40,588 nucleotides of DNA from Clostridium sp. CAG:710. GTDB taxonomy: Bacteria; Bacillota_I; Bacilli_A; RF39; UBA660. The notes under the pieces were generated by a model, which was not told the origin of the DNA, did no database searches, and saw only the letters and a program-made list of their open reading frames with translations. The DNA is taken from contig HF996858.1 of assembly GCA_000432595.1 (NCBI GenBank), positions 1 to 40,588 of the forward strand. Reading direction: 5' to 3'. Below are positions 9,489-17,045 of this stretch, in pieces (the stretch's first letter is position 1; each line of letters begins with the position of its first letter). Made by a program: the position numbers and the translations under genes.

Positions 9489-10316
9489 ATGAAAGGTCAA
9501 ATAGTTAAAATAATTAGTAATTTATATACAGTTAGTAGTAATAATAAAATATATGAATGTCATAGTAGAGGAAAATTCAGAAAGGATAATATAACACCTG
9601 TAGTTGGTGATTATGTTATCTTTGATGAAAAAGAGAATTATATTTTAGAAATACAAAAGAGGAAGAATTCTCTTGTAAGACCATTGGTTGCGAATATTGA
9701 CCAAGCATTTATAATAACTAGTGTTAAGATACCTATGTTTTCTACTAATCTTTTAGATAAATTATTAATAGTTATAGAGCATAATAATATAAAACCTGTA
9801 ATTTGTTTAACTAAAATTGACCTTTTAACTAAAGAAGAAAAAAAGAATATAAAAAAATATATAAAATATTATAAAAGTTTGGGATATGTTGTTTTAACCA
9901 ATAAAAATCTTTTTAGGATAAAGAGAATGTTTAGAGGTAAAACTACTGTATTTACTGGACAAACTGGTGCTGGTAAGTCAACACTACTTAATAAGTTAGA
10001 TAAAAAGTTATCATTAGAAACAGGTGAAATCTCTAAGGCACTTGGAAGAGGTAAACATACAACAAGATTTGTTGAATTACATGAATTATATGGAGGTAAA
10101 GTTTTAGATACGCCAGGTTTTTCTATGATAGATTTAGGTGGTTTTACAGATGAAGATATAAGGGATTCTTTTAAGGAATTTAAAAAATATAATTGTCCAT
10201 TTAGAGATTGTTATCATATAAATGAGAAAGAATGCAATGTTAAAAAGGCTATAACTGGTGATGAAATCTTAAAAGAAAGATATGAAAATTACATTAAATT
10301 TATAAACAAGAGGTAG
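9489..10316 (+). CDS. rsgA: Ribosome small-subunit-dependent GTPase RsgA (YloQ)
   Basis: This circularly permuted GTPase assists late 30S maturation. An N-terminal OB fold (GQIVKIISNLYTV...VVGDYVIFDE) is followed by the permuted G motifs: TKID (G4) before the P-loop TGQTGAGKST (G1), then GRGKHTT (G2) and DTPGFS (G3). The C-terminal zinc site is C-x4-C-x-H-x6-C in 'CPFRDCYHINEKEC'. The length of 275 residues is slightly short but complete. It starts 8 bases after prkC with an AGGAGAG site. The neighbourhood prkC-rsgA-rpe matches Bacillus. Confidence 0.95.
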   Translation: MKGQIVKIISNLYTVSSNNKIYECHSRGKFRKDNITPVVGDYVIFDEKENYILEIQKRKNSLVRPLVANIDQAFIITSVKIPMFSTNLLDKLLIVIEHNNIKPVICLTKIDLLTKEEKKNIKKYIKYYKSLGYVVLTNKNLFRIKRMFRGKTTVFTGQTGAGKSTLLNKLDKKLSLETGEISKALGRGKHTTRFVELHELYGGKVLDTPGFSMIDLGGFTDEDIRDSFKEFKKYNCPFRDCYHINEKECNVKKAITGDEILKERYENYIKFINKR

Positions 10317-10324
10317 GTGGTATT

Positions 10325-10954
10325 ATGAAAAGAAAGGTTTCTGTTTCATTTTTAAGTAGTAAAAATAAGGAAGAAGATTTAATAAAATTAGGTGCTACTG
10401 ATACCGATTATATACATGTTGATGTAATGGATGGTAAGTTTGTTAAAAATAAGAATCTCCCATTTAAATTGTTAGATAGACTTTCATATACGTTACTAAA
10501 AAGGTTGGATGTACATTTAATGGTAAATAAACCAAATAAATTTATAGAAGAGTATGCAACTCTTAATTCTGAATATATAACTATTCATGTTGAACTTCCT
10601 AAAGAAGTAATAGATTCTAGTATAGAGTTAATTAAATCATATGGAATAAAATGTGGATTAGCTATTAAACCTAATACAGATATAAATTTATTAAAAGATT
10701 ATTTAGATAGAATAGATTTAATATTAGTTATGAGTGTAGAACCCGGTAGTGGTGGACAAGAATTTATAAGCGAAACACCAAATAGAATAGCTAAAATAAA
10801 AGAGTTAATAGGTAAGAAGAAGATAGCTATAAATGTAGATGGTGGAATAAATGATAAAACAGTAAAATGTTTGGATAAAGCTAATATTGTTGTAAGTGGA
10901 TCATATGTTGTTAACTCAGATTCATTTATGGATGCAATAAAATCGCTTAGATAA
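10325..10954 (+). CDS. rpe: Ribulose-phosphate 3-epimerase
   Basis: The enzyme interconverts ribulose-5-phosphate and xylulose-5-phosphate in the pentose phosphate pathway. The TIM-barrel motifs are present: 'YIHVDVMDGKFV' (metal His/Asp), 'LDVHLMV', 'YITIHVE', 'LVMSVEPGSGGQEF' and 'AINVDGGIND' (catalytic Asp), with the phosphate site 'VVSGSYVV'. The N-terminus is slightly diverged (KVSVSFLSSKNK instead of the usual hydrophobic start with SILSAD), yet the serine near the substrate is retained. A GGTGG ribosome site precedes it. It is the last gene of its operon, followed by a terminator. Confidence 0.92.
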   Translation: MKRKVSVSFLSSKNKEEDLIKLGATDTDYIHVDVMDGKFVKNKNLPFKLLDRLSYTLLKRLDVHLMVNKPNKFIEEYATLNSEYITIHVELPKEVIDSSIELIKSYGIKCGLAIKPNTDINLLKDYLDRIDLILVMSVEPGSGGQEFISETPNRIAKIKELIGKKKIAINVDGGINDKTVKCLDKANIVVSGSYVVNSDSFMDAIKSLR

Positions 10955-10955
10955 T

Positions 10956-10983
10956 AGATACTTTTATAAGTATCTTTTTTTTT
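10956..10983 (+). terminator. Terminator after rpe
   Basis: An 8-bp stem AGATACTT / AAGTATCT with a 4-base loop is followed by about nine T. It closes the rlmN-to-rpe operon. Confidence 0.88.
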
Positions 10984-10994
10984 ACTATGAAATT

Positions 10995-11003
10995 TGTTAT
11001 AAT
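10995..11003 (+). promoter_or_regulatory. Extended -10 promoter of the desulfurase operon
   Basis: TGT followed by TATAAT (10998-11003) lies 17 bases ahead of the ATG at 11021. The -35 position falls in the T tract of the preceding terminator. Confidence 0.5.
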
Positions 11004-11020
11004 AATTATTGGTGATAAGT

Positions 11021-12148
11021 ATGATATATTTAGATTATTCAGCTACAACTCCTGTTGATGAAAGAGTTTTAGAAAGTTTTAATAAAGCGACACTTGATTA
11101 TCCTGGTAATCCTAACTCAATACATGCACTTGGAGTTAAGTCAAATGAACTTGTAAATGCTGCTACTAAACAGATAAGCAAGATACTAGGAGTATTACCT
11201 AGTGAGATTATATATACTAGTGGATCAAGTGAGTCAAATAATACTGCAATTAAAGGGATATGCGAGAAGTATCAAAATAGAGGTAAGCATATAATAACAA
11301 CTAAATATGAACACTCTTCTATATATGGACCTATTTCTTATTTACAAAGGCATGGGTTTGAAGTTGATTTTGTAGAGACTGATTCTTATGGTAGAGTAGA
11401 TATAGAAAGTTTAAAAAGCTTACTTAGAGATGATACAATACTTGTTAGTATAACATCTGTAAATAGTGAAATAGGAATAATTAACCCAATTGAAGAAATA
11501 GGTAAACTTTTAAAAGATTATCCAAAAGTATTTTTCCATGTAGATATGACACAAAGTATTGGTAAATATAAAATAGATTTAGAAAATGTGGATTTAGCAA
11601 GTGCATCTGCGCATAAGATATTTGGTATAAAAGGAATTGGACTTTTGATTAAGAAAGAAAAAATTTTACTTGAACCATTAATACATGGTGGTAAGTCAAC
11701 TACTGTTTATAGAAGTGGGACTCCTGCGGTAGCATTAATAGTTTCTCTAGCTAAGGCTTTAAGACTTATAAATGAAAATATGGAAGAACATTATAATTAT
11801 GTATCAAAACTTAATAAAAAGTTAAGAGATGAGTTAGCTAGTATTCCAAATGTTTATATAAATAGTAATCAATATTGTTCACCTTATGTATTAAATATAA
11901 GTGCGGTTGGTGTAAAACCTGAGACTATGTTACATGCTCTTGAGGCACACGATATATACATTTCTACACAAACAGCATGTGCATCTAATATATCAAGCTC
12001 TAAGGCAGTAGAAGAGTTAACTGGAAGTATGGAACGCGCAACATCAAGTCTTAGAATTAGTATGGCATATATAACTACAGAGGAAGAGATAGATACATTC
12101 TTAAAAGTATTTAAAAAATGTTTTATGGAATTATCTAGTTTGAGGTAA
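11021..12148 (+). CDS. Cysteine desulfurase (NifS/IscS family)
   Basis: This PLP enzyme takes sulfur from cysteine for Fe-S clusters or tRNA thiolation. The 375 residues open with the family N-terminus 'IYLDYSATTPVDERVLE'. They contain 'YTSGSSESNNTAIKG', PLP-Lys199 in 'SASAHKIFGIKG', and the sulfur-accepting Cys320 in 'TQTACASNISS'. I use the ATG at 11021, with GGTGAT ahead of it, rather than a TTG four codons upstream. The short active-site loop resembles desulfurases that in Bacilli partner ThiI or MnmA, but neither partner nor IscU/SufU is adjacent, so the sulfur acceptor is not known. A small thioredoxin starts 5 bases later. Confidence 0.92.
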   Translation: MIYLDYSATTPVDERVLESFNKATLDYPGNPNSIHALGVKSNELVNAATKQISKILGVLPSEIIYTSGSSESNNTAIKGICEKYQNRGKHIITTKYEHSSIYGPISYLQRHGFEVDFVETDSYGRVDIESLKSLLRDDTILVSITSVNSEIGIINPIEEIGKLLKDYPKVFFHVDMTQSIGKYKIDLENVDLASASAHKIFGIKGIGLLIKKEKILLEPLIHGGKSTTVYRSGTPAVALIVSLAKALRLINENMEEHYNYVSKLNKKLRDELASIPNVYINSNQYCSPYVLNISAVGVKPETMLHALEAHDIYISTQTACASNISSSKAVEELTGSMERATSSLRISMAYITTEEEIDTFLKVFKKCFMELSSLR

Positions 12149-12153
12149 TAATT

Positions 12154-12414
12154 ATGGAAATAGTAACAATAAATGCAATGTGGTGTCCAGGATGTATAGT
12201 AATGCATAAAGTATGGGATGAAATAAAAAAAGAATATAAAGATATAAAATTTAATTCATATGATTATGACATGGATGAAGAGGTAGTAAAAACATTTAAT
12301 CCAGGGAGTATTCTTCCAATAACAATTCTATTAAAAGATAAAAAAGAACTAGATAGAATTAATGGAGAAGTTTCAAAAGAAAAAATAATCGAAATGATAG
12401 AGAGAAATAAGTAG
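12154..12414 (+). CDS. Small thioredoxin-like protein (CPGC)
   Basis: This is an 86-residue single-domain thioredoxin fold. The active site is W-C11-P-G-C14 in 'INAMWCPGCIVMHKVWDE', and the cis-proline region is 'GSILPITILL'. No signal peptide is visible, so it is likely cytosolic. CPGC differs from the CGPC of housekeeping thioredoxin. It lies between the desulfurase and a membrane thioredoxin-CcdA fusion, with 5 and 8 base gaps, so the three are probably co-transcribed. A plausible job is delivering electrons to the membrane protein next door, which is inference from position. Confidence 0.8.
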   Translation: MEIVTINAMWCPGCIVMHKVWDEIKKEYKDIKFNSYDYDMDEEVVKTFNPGSILPITILLKDKKELDRINGEVSKEKIIEMIERNK

Positions 12415-12422
12415 GTGGAATA

Positions 12423-13604
12423 ATGAAATATATTAAAAAGATATTACTTCTACTACTTTTTATATTAATACCTTTTAATACTTTTGCGTTAAGTGAAGAT
12501 TATACTGATAAAGTTGGTGAAATAGTTAGTAAAGAGGTAGAAAAGGGAAAAGTAAATATTTATTTCTTTCATAAAACAAGTTGTCCTCATTGTAAAAAAG
12601 AAGGTAAGTTGTTAGATTCACTTGAACAAAAATACGAGAATATTAATATTTATAGATTTGAGGTATCAGGAGATAGTCAAAATGCTAAATATTTAGATGA
12701 GGTTAAAAAATTATTTGATGAGACAAGTGGTGGGGTACCATATACAGTAATAGGAACTGAAACATTTCTAGGATATAATTCATATGTTGGAGAAAAGCTT
12801 GAAAAAACAATACAGAATTATTTAGGTATTAAAAAAGAAACGGAACAAGAAAAGGCAACATTTAACTTACCTATATTAGGTAAAACTGATGCAAAAGAGG
12901 TATCAATTCCATTTGTTGCAATATTACTTGGTGTAATAGACGGATTTAATCCATGTGCTATGTGGGTGCTGCTATTTTTAATTAATATGTTTATAGATAT
13001 GAAAGATAAGAAAAAGATGTTTATACTAGGATATGCATTCTTGTTTACATCTGCATTGGTATACTTTTTATCTATGCTTGGAATAAGTGTCGTTTTAAAT
13101 GTTACAGCAGTTAAACAAATTCAAATATTAATTGCCTTGGTAGCATTAGTTGCTGGTGTTCTTAATATAAGAACGTATATAAAAACAAGGAATGATACTG
13201 GTTGCCATGTAGTTGATGATAAAAAAAGAAAGAAAATGGTAAAAAGGGTAATTAAAATAACAAAACAAGAAAGCATGCTTCTAGCATTAATTGGAGTAAT
13301 CGCACTAGCGGCTTCTGTAAATTTGGTTGAGCTTGCTTGTTCGTTAGGATTTCCTGCAATATTCTCTGAGATTTTGGCACTTAATAATGTCACAGGTCCA
13401 TTAAGAGTATTATATTTAATTATTTACGTATTCTTTTATATGATAGATGATTTAATAGTATTTACAATTGCTGTGTCTACATTTACAATTGCGGCTAAGT
13501 CAACAAAATATACGAAGTATGTAAACTTAATCGCAGGAATTATTATGATTCTAATTGGTACATTATTAATTTTTAAACCTGAATGGGTAATGTTTAATTT
13601 TTAA
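12423..13604 (+). CDS. Secreted thioredoxin domain fused to CcdA/DsbD-type membrane reductase
   Basis: The 393 residues hold an N-terminal signal/anchor (about 5-22), an outward thioredoxin/glutaredoxin-like domain with C54-P-H-C57 in 'FFHKTSCPHCKK', and then a CcdA-like membrane domain from about 160. The membrane redox pair typical of CcdA/DsbD is visible as C178 in 'GFNPCAMW' and C306 in 'VELACSLGFPA', each at a helix start. Such proteins carry electrons from cytosolic thioredoxin across the membrane to reduce disulfides outside. Domain order is reversed relative to E. coli DsbD-gamma, with the thiol domain first. The cytosolic CPGC protein upstream is the natural donor candidate. Confidence 0.85.
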   Translation: MKYIKKILLLLLFILIPFNTFALSEDYTDKVGEIVSKEVEKGKVNIYFFHKTSCPHCKKEGKLLDSLEQKYENINIYRFEVSGDSQNAKYLDEVKKLFDETSGGVPYTVIGTETFLGYNSYVGEKLEKTIQNYLGIKKETEQEKATFNLPILGKTDAKEVSIPFVAILLGVIDGFNPCAMWVLLFLINMFIDMKDKKKMFILGYAFLFTSALVYFLSMLGISVVLNVTAVKQIQILIALVALVAGVLNIRTYIKTRNDTGCHVVDDKKRKKMVKRVIKITKQESMLLALIGVIALAASVNLVELACSLGFPAIFSEILALNNVTGPLRVLYLIIYVFFYMIDDLIVFTIAVSTFTIAAKSTKYTKYVNLIAGIIMILIGTLLIFKPEWVMFNF

Positions 13605-13615
13605 TATACAATCTT

Positions 13616-13977
13616 ATGATTATGTATTTCAGACTATTAATAAAGCATGGCTTTGTTAATATACAAAATAAAGTTAAAGGCATTGCAAAAAATTTGGTAA
13701 AAGCTGTGGTTTTAATTGTATATTTTCCTTATTTCCTCGTCTACTTTATGCTTATTACTATTACTATATTTAGAGGCTGTGATAATGGATTGGGTGTATA
13801 TACTAGTCAAATATCAGAAACAATAGACTTGATACATCATCTAAGGATTTAAAAGCTGCAATTCGAAATACCACGTATTTTGTGGGTTTTTTCGCAACTT
13901 ATCAATATGAAAATATAACAACTTATATGAAAATAGGATGGGATATTCCAATATTTAAAATATTAACATCTGATTAA
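13616..13977 (+). pseudogene. Frameshifted small membrane-protein gene, unknown
   Basis: The first part (13616-13852) reads 78 residues with a hydrophobic stretch 'VVLIVYFPYFLVYFMLITITIF'. It ends soon after 'SQISETIDL'. In the -1 frame, open from 13807, the text continues with protein-like composition (LDTSSKDLKAAIRNTTYF..., then GWDIPIFKILTSD) to TAA at 13975-13977. The overlap of both open frames at 13807-13850 suggests one lost or gained base, or a sequence error. No slippery heptamer is seen. No ribosome site precedes either ATG (13616 or 13622), so the 5' end may be gone as well. I do not recognise the family. The segment lies in a visibly decayed region. Confidence 0.5.
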
Positions 13978-13998
13978 AGAATAGATAGGAGTTTATAT

Positions 13999-14427
13999 AT
14001 GAAATCTACTAAATTTGAAGAGAAATTAAAAAATCTAGTCGTGTTCATTTTTGATTTATATTATCTTGCACTTATTATTTCAATAATTATATCTGTTTTA
14101 CTAGAAAAATTTACTTTTTATGGGACAAACTTTTATAAAAATGATTATATGGCCACTTCATTAATTCGTTCAAAAATTAATTTTTACATAACTATTTTTA
14201 TTGTTTCAATAAGAAATCTAGTGTTTAAAGGAAAATACACTTTAAGAGGTATTATGAATCTTGAAATAATAGATAAGAACAATAAAACTCCAAATAAATG
14301 GATATTAACCATTAGAGATTTTATAAATTATAGACTTTTCCCATTGAATGTTTTATTAATATTAATTTTTAACAAAACAATTGGAGATTATATTTTTAAA
14401 ACGTTAGTTGTAAGCAAAAGAAAATAA
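13999..14427 (+). CDS. RDD-like small membrane protein
   Basis: This 142-residue protein has three hydrophobic segments (about 12-34, 52-70, 108-124). Its end resembles the RDD family: 'LVFKGKYTLRGIMNLEIIDKNNKTPNKW...RDF' followed by 'NKTIGDYIFKTLVVSK', with an Asp in the first helix (FIFDLYYLALI). RDD proteins are membrane proteins of mostly unknown function; some act in ion or compatible-solute transport. A proper ribosome site (TAGGAG) lies at the right distance, so it is probably expressed, unlike its left neighbour. A strong terminator follows. Confidence 0.6.
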   Translation: MKSTKFEEKLKNLVVFIFDLYYLALIISIIISVLLEKFTFYGTNFYKNDYMATSLIRSKINFYITIFIVSIRNLVFKGKYTLRGIMNLEIIDKNNKTPNKWILTIRDFINYRLFPLNVLLILIFNKTIGDYIFKTLVVSKRK

Positions 14428-14435
14428 ATTAATAG

Positions 14436-14479
14436 GACTGTAATGAAATAAAATGATTTCATTACAGTCTATTTTTTTT
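14436..14479 (+). terminator. Strong terminator after the RDD-like gene
   Basis: A perfect 14-bp stem starting GACTGTAATGAAAT, with a 6-base loop, is followed by eight T. The right arm overlaps the last codons of the minus-strand XRE remnant. Confidence 0.9.
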
Positions 14480-14641
14480 AAATATAATATCAAATGAAAG
14501 ATTACTATATATTTTTGTAAGACTGTAAAGTGAAGTAGTTTTTATTAAATTATTTCCGTTTTCATAATCACAATATGTGCCAGTTGAAATCTTATGATTC
14601 TTATGATTATATATTTTTCTTTTAAAAGATAAATTTTTGTG
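14462..14641 (-). pseudogene. Remnant of an XRE/HTH_3-type transcriptional regulator
   Basis: On the minus strand a 59-codon open frame reads 'HKNLSFKRKIY...HKISTGTYCDYENGNNLIK' then 'SLYSLTKIYSNLSFDIIF'. This lines up with the Cro/C1 helix-turn-helix pattern: 'xxLSxxxxA...ISxxTYxxYENG', then 'tLxxlakiyxvSlDxll'. An in-frame TAA lies directly upstream (14642-14644) and no start codon is available, so the first helix and start are missing. The helix-2 stretch 'FKRKIYNHKNHK' has lost the usual small and hydrophobic residues. No ribosome site is visible. I read it as a degraded gene, its target and partner unknown. Most of the gap between the RDD gene and gmk is this remnant. Confidence 0.6.
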
Positions 14642-14648
14642 TTATTAT
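14640..14648 (+). promoter_or_regulatory. Candidate extended -10 promoter of gmk
   Basis: TGT followed by TATTAT (14643-14648) sits 22 bases ahead of the gmk ATG, with AGGAGG at 14661-14666 between them. There is no clear -35. Confidence 0.4.
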
Positions 14649-14670
14649 ATTGAAAAGATTAGGAGGCATT

Positions 14671-15318
14671 ATGAAAAAACAAAAGGGTCTTTTAATAGTT
14701 ATATCCGGACCATCAGGTGCAGGAAAAGGTACAATTTGTCAGGAATTATTAAAAAGGAATGATAATCTATTTTTGTCTATTTCTATGACTACAAGAGAGC
14801 CAAGAGGAACTGAGGTTAATGGAGTAGAATATTATTTTGTGAGTGAAGAAGAGTTTGAAAAAAGAATAAGAGAAGATGGACTACTAGAATATGCGAAAGT
14901 TCATAATGGAAAGTATTATGGGACTCCAAAAGATAAGGTTTTTGATATGCTTAATAAGGGTTATGATGTTATATTAGAAATTGATATTCAAGGGGCTTTA
15001 AAAGTAAAAGAATCTTATAATGAGGGTATATTTATATTTATAATGCCTCCAACTATGAGAGAATTAAGGGACAGATTAGTAAAAAGAGGCACTGAATCAA
15101 AAGAAAAAATAATAGAGAGATTTACTACAGCTTATAAGGAAGTAAATGAAAAATCAAAATATAATTATGTGGTAATAAATGATAAAGTTTTAGATGCAGT
15201 AAAAAAGGTAGAAGCAATAATGCTATCTGAAAAGTGTAGAGTAGATAGAATTGAAGATGTTGACTTAAATAATAGAGAAGAGTTAATACATGAATTATTG
15301 ATAAATGAGGATTTATAA
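14671..15318 (+). CDS. gmk: Guanylate kinase
   Basis: The enzyme phosphorylates GMP to GDP with ATP. The 215 residues have P-loop 'SGPSGAGKGT' at 12-21, the GMP-binding region 'SISMTTREPRGTEVNGVEYYFVS' (Arg and Tyr ligands), 'VILEIDIQGALKVK', the lid with 'RLVKRGTESKEKI' and the adenine-site 'YVVINDKVLDA'. I choose the ATG at 14671 behind a perfect AGGAGG, not the TTG seven codons earlier. In Bacillus gmk lies between remA and rpoZ; here the remA place holds a decayed regulator and the rpoZ place a tRNA. Confidence 0.95.
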   Translation: MKKQKGLLIVISGPSGAGKGTICQELLKRNDNLFLSISMTTREPRGTEVNGVEYYFVSEEEFEKRIREDGLLEYAKVHNGKYYGTPKDKVFDMLNKGYDVILEIDIQGALKVKESYNEGIFIFIMPPTMRELRDRLVKRGTESKEKIIERFTTAYKEVNEKSKYNYVVINDKVLDAVKKVEAIMLSEKCRVDRIEDVDLNNREELIHELLINEDL

Positions 15319-15333
15319 CTTTAAATTTATAAA

Positions 15334-15366
15334 AAAACAAGGTATAATGTATATATATCTTGTTTT
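15334..15366 (+). terminator. Hairpin after gmk with a -10 box in its arm
   Basis: AAAACAAG / CTTGTTTT form 8 pairs, extendable to about 13 through the inner GTATA/TATAT with one G-T pair. The downstream T run is only four (part of the arm), so termination may be weak. The left arm includes TATAAT (15343-15348), which could be the -10 of the tRNA gene starting 47 bases later; the -35 position (TTTAAA) is poor. Confidence 0.5.
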
Positions 15367-15394
15367 AATATGTAAGAACATTAAAATGATCGAT

Positions 15395-15470
15395 GCTGGA
15401 ATAGCTCAGTTGGTAGAGCAGTTGATTCGTAATCAAAAGATCGCAGGTTCAAATCCTGTTTCCAGCACCA
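15395..15470 (+). tRNA. tRNA-Thr (anticodon CGT)
   Basis: This is a 76-base cloverleaf. The acceptor is GCTGGAA / TTCCAGC, followed by A and an encoded CCA. The D arm is GCTC...GAGC, the anticodon loop TTCGTAA with CGT at 34-36 (reads ACG), and the T arm GCAGG TTCAAAT CCTGT. Pair 27-43 in the anticodon stem is G-A, a mismatch, and 49-65 is G-T. The tRNA stands alone, not in a cluster. The ACG-specific species supplements a Thr-TGT tRNA expected elsewhere. Confidence 0.95.
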
Positions 15471-15604
15471 TATTATAATATCAAGATTAAAATAGTTAAT
15501 ATTACTATTTATAATATAAGAATCTTATAAAAGAAAGCTTTTAGTTTATTATGTGCATTTTTGTTAATCTTTAGATAAATACAATTGATTTAGGGGGAGA
15601 ATAT

Positions 15605-16192
15605 ATGAATTTATTGATTTTGAATTTATGTCTTTTTTGTATAGGAACAGTAGGAGTTTCAAAAACTGCTGAAATAGTAAATTCTTTAAGAATTTTTAAA
15701 GATGCGGCAGATAGGGGTTATAAACTAAAACAGGCCACAATGGTTGAAATTAATATTACTGATGATAATGAAGATGTGCAATTAAGAAAACTTGCACGTT
15801 GGGTTCCAATAGTAAATATTTTACATTCTTATAATGACATTATTGATTATAATAATAATACTGATGTTATTTTTGATGCTTTAAGTTCAATGGATTTAAT
15901 AGAGGAAATGACTGAAAAGGAAAAAGAGATTTACAAGGATAAACCTACTATACTAAATGCAATTTTAACGCCAATTAAGGCTTCTCATCGACAAAAATAT
16001 ATTAATATAGATGGACCTATGGCAGAAGAACTTTTAAAAGAGGTACCTGACACTGAGGAAAATAAAGAAATAATAGAACTACTAAATAATATTATAGAAC
16101 AAGAAAAAAGAAATAATGATAAAAATAATATTAAAGAAGATAATTCAGATAGAAAAGATCCACCTAAAAAATTATTTAAAAGAAAAAAATAA
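15605..16192 (+). CDS. Unknown protein with N-terminal membrane anchor
   Basis: I do not recognise this 195-residue protein. It begins with a hydrophobic stretch (residues 2-18, LLILNLCLFCIGTVGV) that could be a signal anchor. A mixed, mostly helical middle follows with 'LARWVPIVNILHSYNDIIDY'. The tail is very charged (NNDKNNIKEDNSDRKDPPKK...). A strong GGGGGAGA ribosome site precedes the ATG. The 134 bases between the tRNA and this gene hold nothing I can name beyond AT-rich sequence. It ends 10 bases before the zincin-like gene, so the two are likely one transcript and may act together. No cysteine pair, lipobox or catalytic motif is visible. Confidence 0.7.
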   Translation: MNLLILNLCLFCIGTVGVSKTAEIVNSLRIFKDAADRGYKLKQATMVEINITDDNEDVQLRKLARWVPIVNILHSYNDIIDYNNNTDVIFDALSSMDLIEEMTEKEKEIYKDKPTILNAILTPIKASHRQKYINIDGPMAEELLKEVPDTEENKEIIELLNNIIEQEKRNNDKNNIKEDNSDRKDPPKKLFKRKK

Positions 16193-16202
16193 GAGGTGTA
16201 TA

Positions 16203-17045
16203 ATGACTGATGATAAATTAAATCAAATTCATGAAAATTTGACTAATCAAGTATCTATTTATATTCGTGGAATTATTAGTAAATATGGAGAATATATGGT
16301 TCCTGCTAAAGTTGAATATTTAAAAAGTATTAAAGACTATAGTAAAATAGTTAAAATTTATGATTATGGTTCAATCAACGGGTATGCCAATAGTGATGGG
16401 ATATATATGCCACTTTGTGCAGATAAAGTATTAGAAAAAGTTAGTAAAATTCCGGGATATGGAATAAATAAGAAACATCAGACTTATAATGATAATACTT
16501 TAGTAGAAAACAATAATACTTTTGTTAATTATGTATATCATATTTTTGTTTCTGGAACAGATACCCAAAGATATTATGATGATTTATTACTTCATGAGAC
16601 ACTTCATTTTTGTGGAAGTGGTGGTTCTTTTGCAATTAGTGAGGGAATAAATGAATTGTTAACTAGACAGATTGCTCATGAGTTTGGATATCATACAAAT
16701 GGTTGTGCTTATCCAAATGAAGTAAAGATAGCACTTAGATTAAGCAAGGTATTTGGTAGTGATGTTATAACTAGACTGGCTTTTATACGAAGCTTTAAAC
16801 AATCACTTGATTATTTAGATATGACATTGGGAAGTGCTGCTTCCTCACTATATAATGATGTTATGATTGCTATGGAGGATGAATTTCAAGAAAAGTATTA
16901 TAAGAATATGGATAGTTATAATGGATTAGTTGGTATAGCTAGAAAAACTATTGACTATAGAAAAATTAATTATAAAAAGGCAAATGAACTTATTGATGAA
17001 TATGAGAAAAAACTATCAAATCCAGAACAACAGCATTCTAAATAA
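16203..17045 (+). CDS. Zincin-like metalloprotease-fold protein (HExxH)
   Basis: This 280-residue protein has H131-E-T-L-H135 in 'DLLLHETLHFCGSGG' and, twelve residues on, 'ISEGINELLTRQIAHEFG', where E147 or E151 is a good third metal ligand. That is the gluzincin arrangement. No signal peptide or membrane helix is seen, so it is probably cytosolic or tied to its upstream partner. The long N-terminal part (1-125) is unrecognised. The start is the ATG at 16203 with AAGAGGTG ahead of it; the same frame continues upstream into the previous gene but without a ribosome site. It pairs with the membrane-anchored protein 10 bases upstream and ends at a terminator. Substrate and family are unknown. 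Confidence 0.75.
   Translation: MTDDKLNQIHENLTNQVSIYIRGIISKYGEYMVPAKVEYLKSIKDYSKIVKIYDYGSINGYANSDGIYMPLCADKVLEKVSKIPGYGINKKHQTYNDNTLVENNNTFVNYVYHIFVSGTDTQRYYDDLLLHETLHFCGSGGSFAISEGINELLTRQIAHEFGYHTNGCAYPNEVKIALRLSKVFGSDVITRLAFIRSFKQSLDYLDMTLGSAASSLYNDVMIAMEDEFQEKYYKNMDSYNGLVGIARKTIDYRKINYKKANELIDEYEKKLSNPEQQHSK

Noticed and set aside
11884..12207. 107-codon minus-strand frame across the desulfurase/thioredoxin junction
   Set aside because: It overlaps two well-supported genes and their catalytic motifs and shows no start signals.
13840..13856. Programmed -1 frameshift joining the two halves of the 13616-13977 ORF
   Set aside because: The sequence before the stop (G ATT TAA in frame) is not a slippery heptamer, and no stimulatory stem or internal ribosome site is evident.
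13862..13905. CCAC...GTGG hairpin followed by T run, considered as a terminator
   Set aside because: The stem has bulges and lies inside the downstream part of the frameshifted ORF, so coding is the simpler explanation.
16116..16202. In-frame upstream extension of the zincin-like gene
   Set aside because: It overlaps the previous gene and is Lys/Ile-rich; the good ribosome site points to the ATG at 16203.
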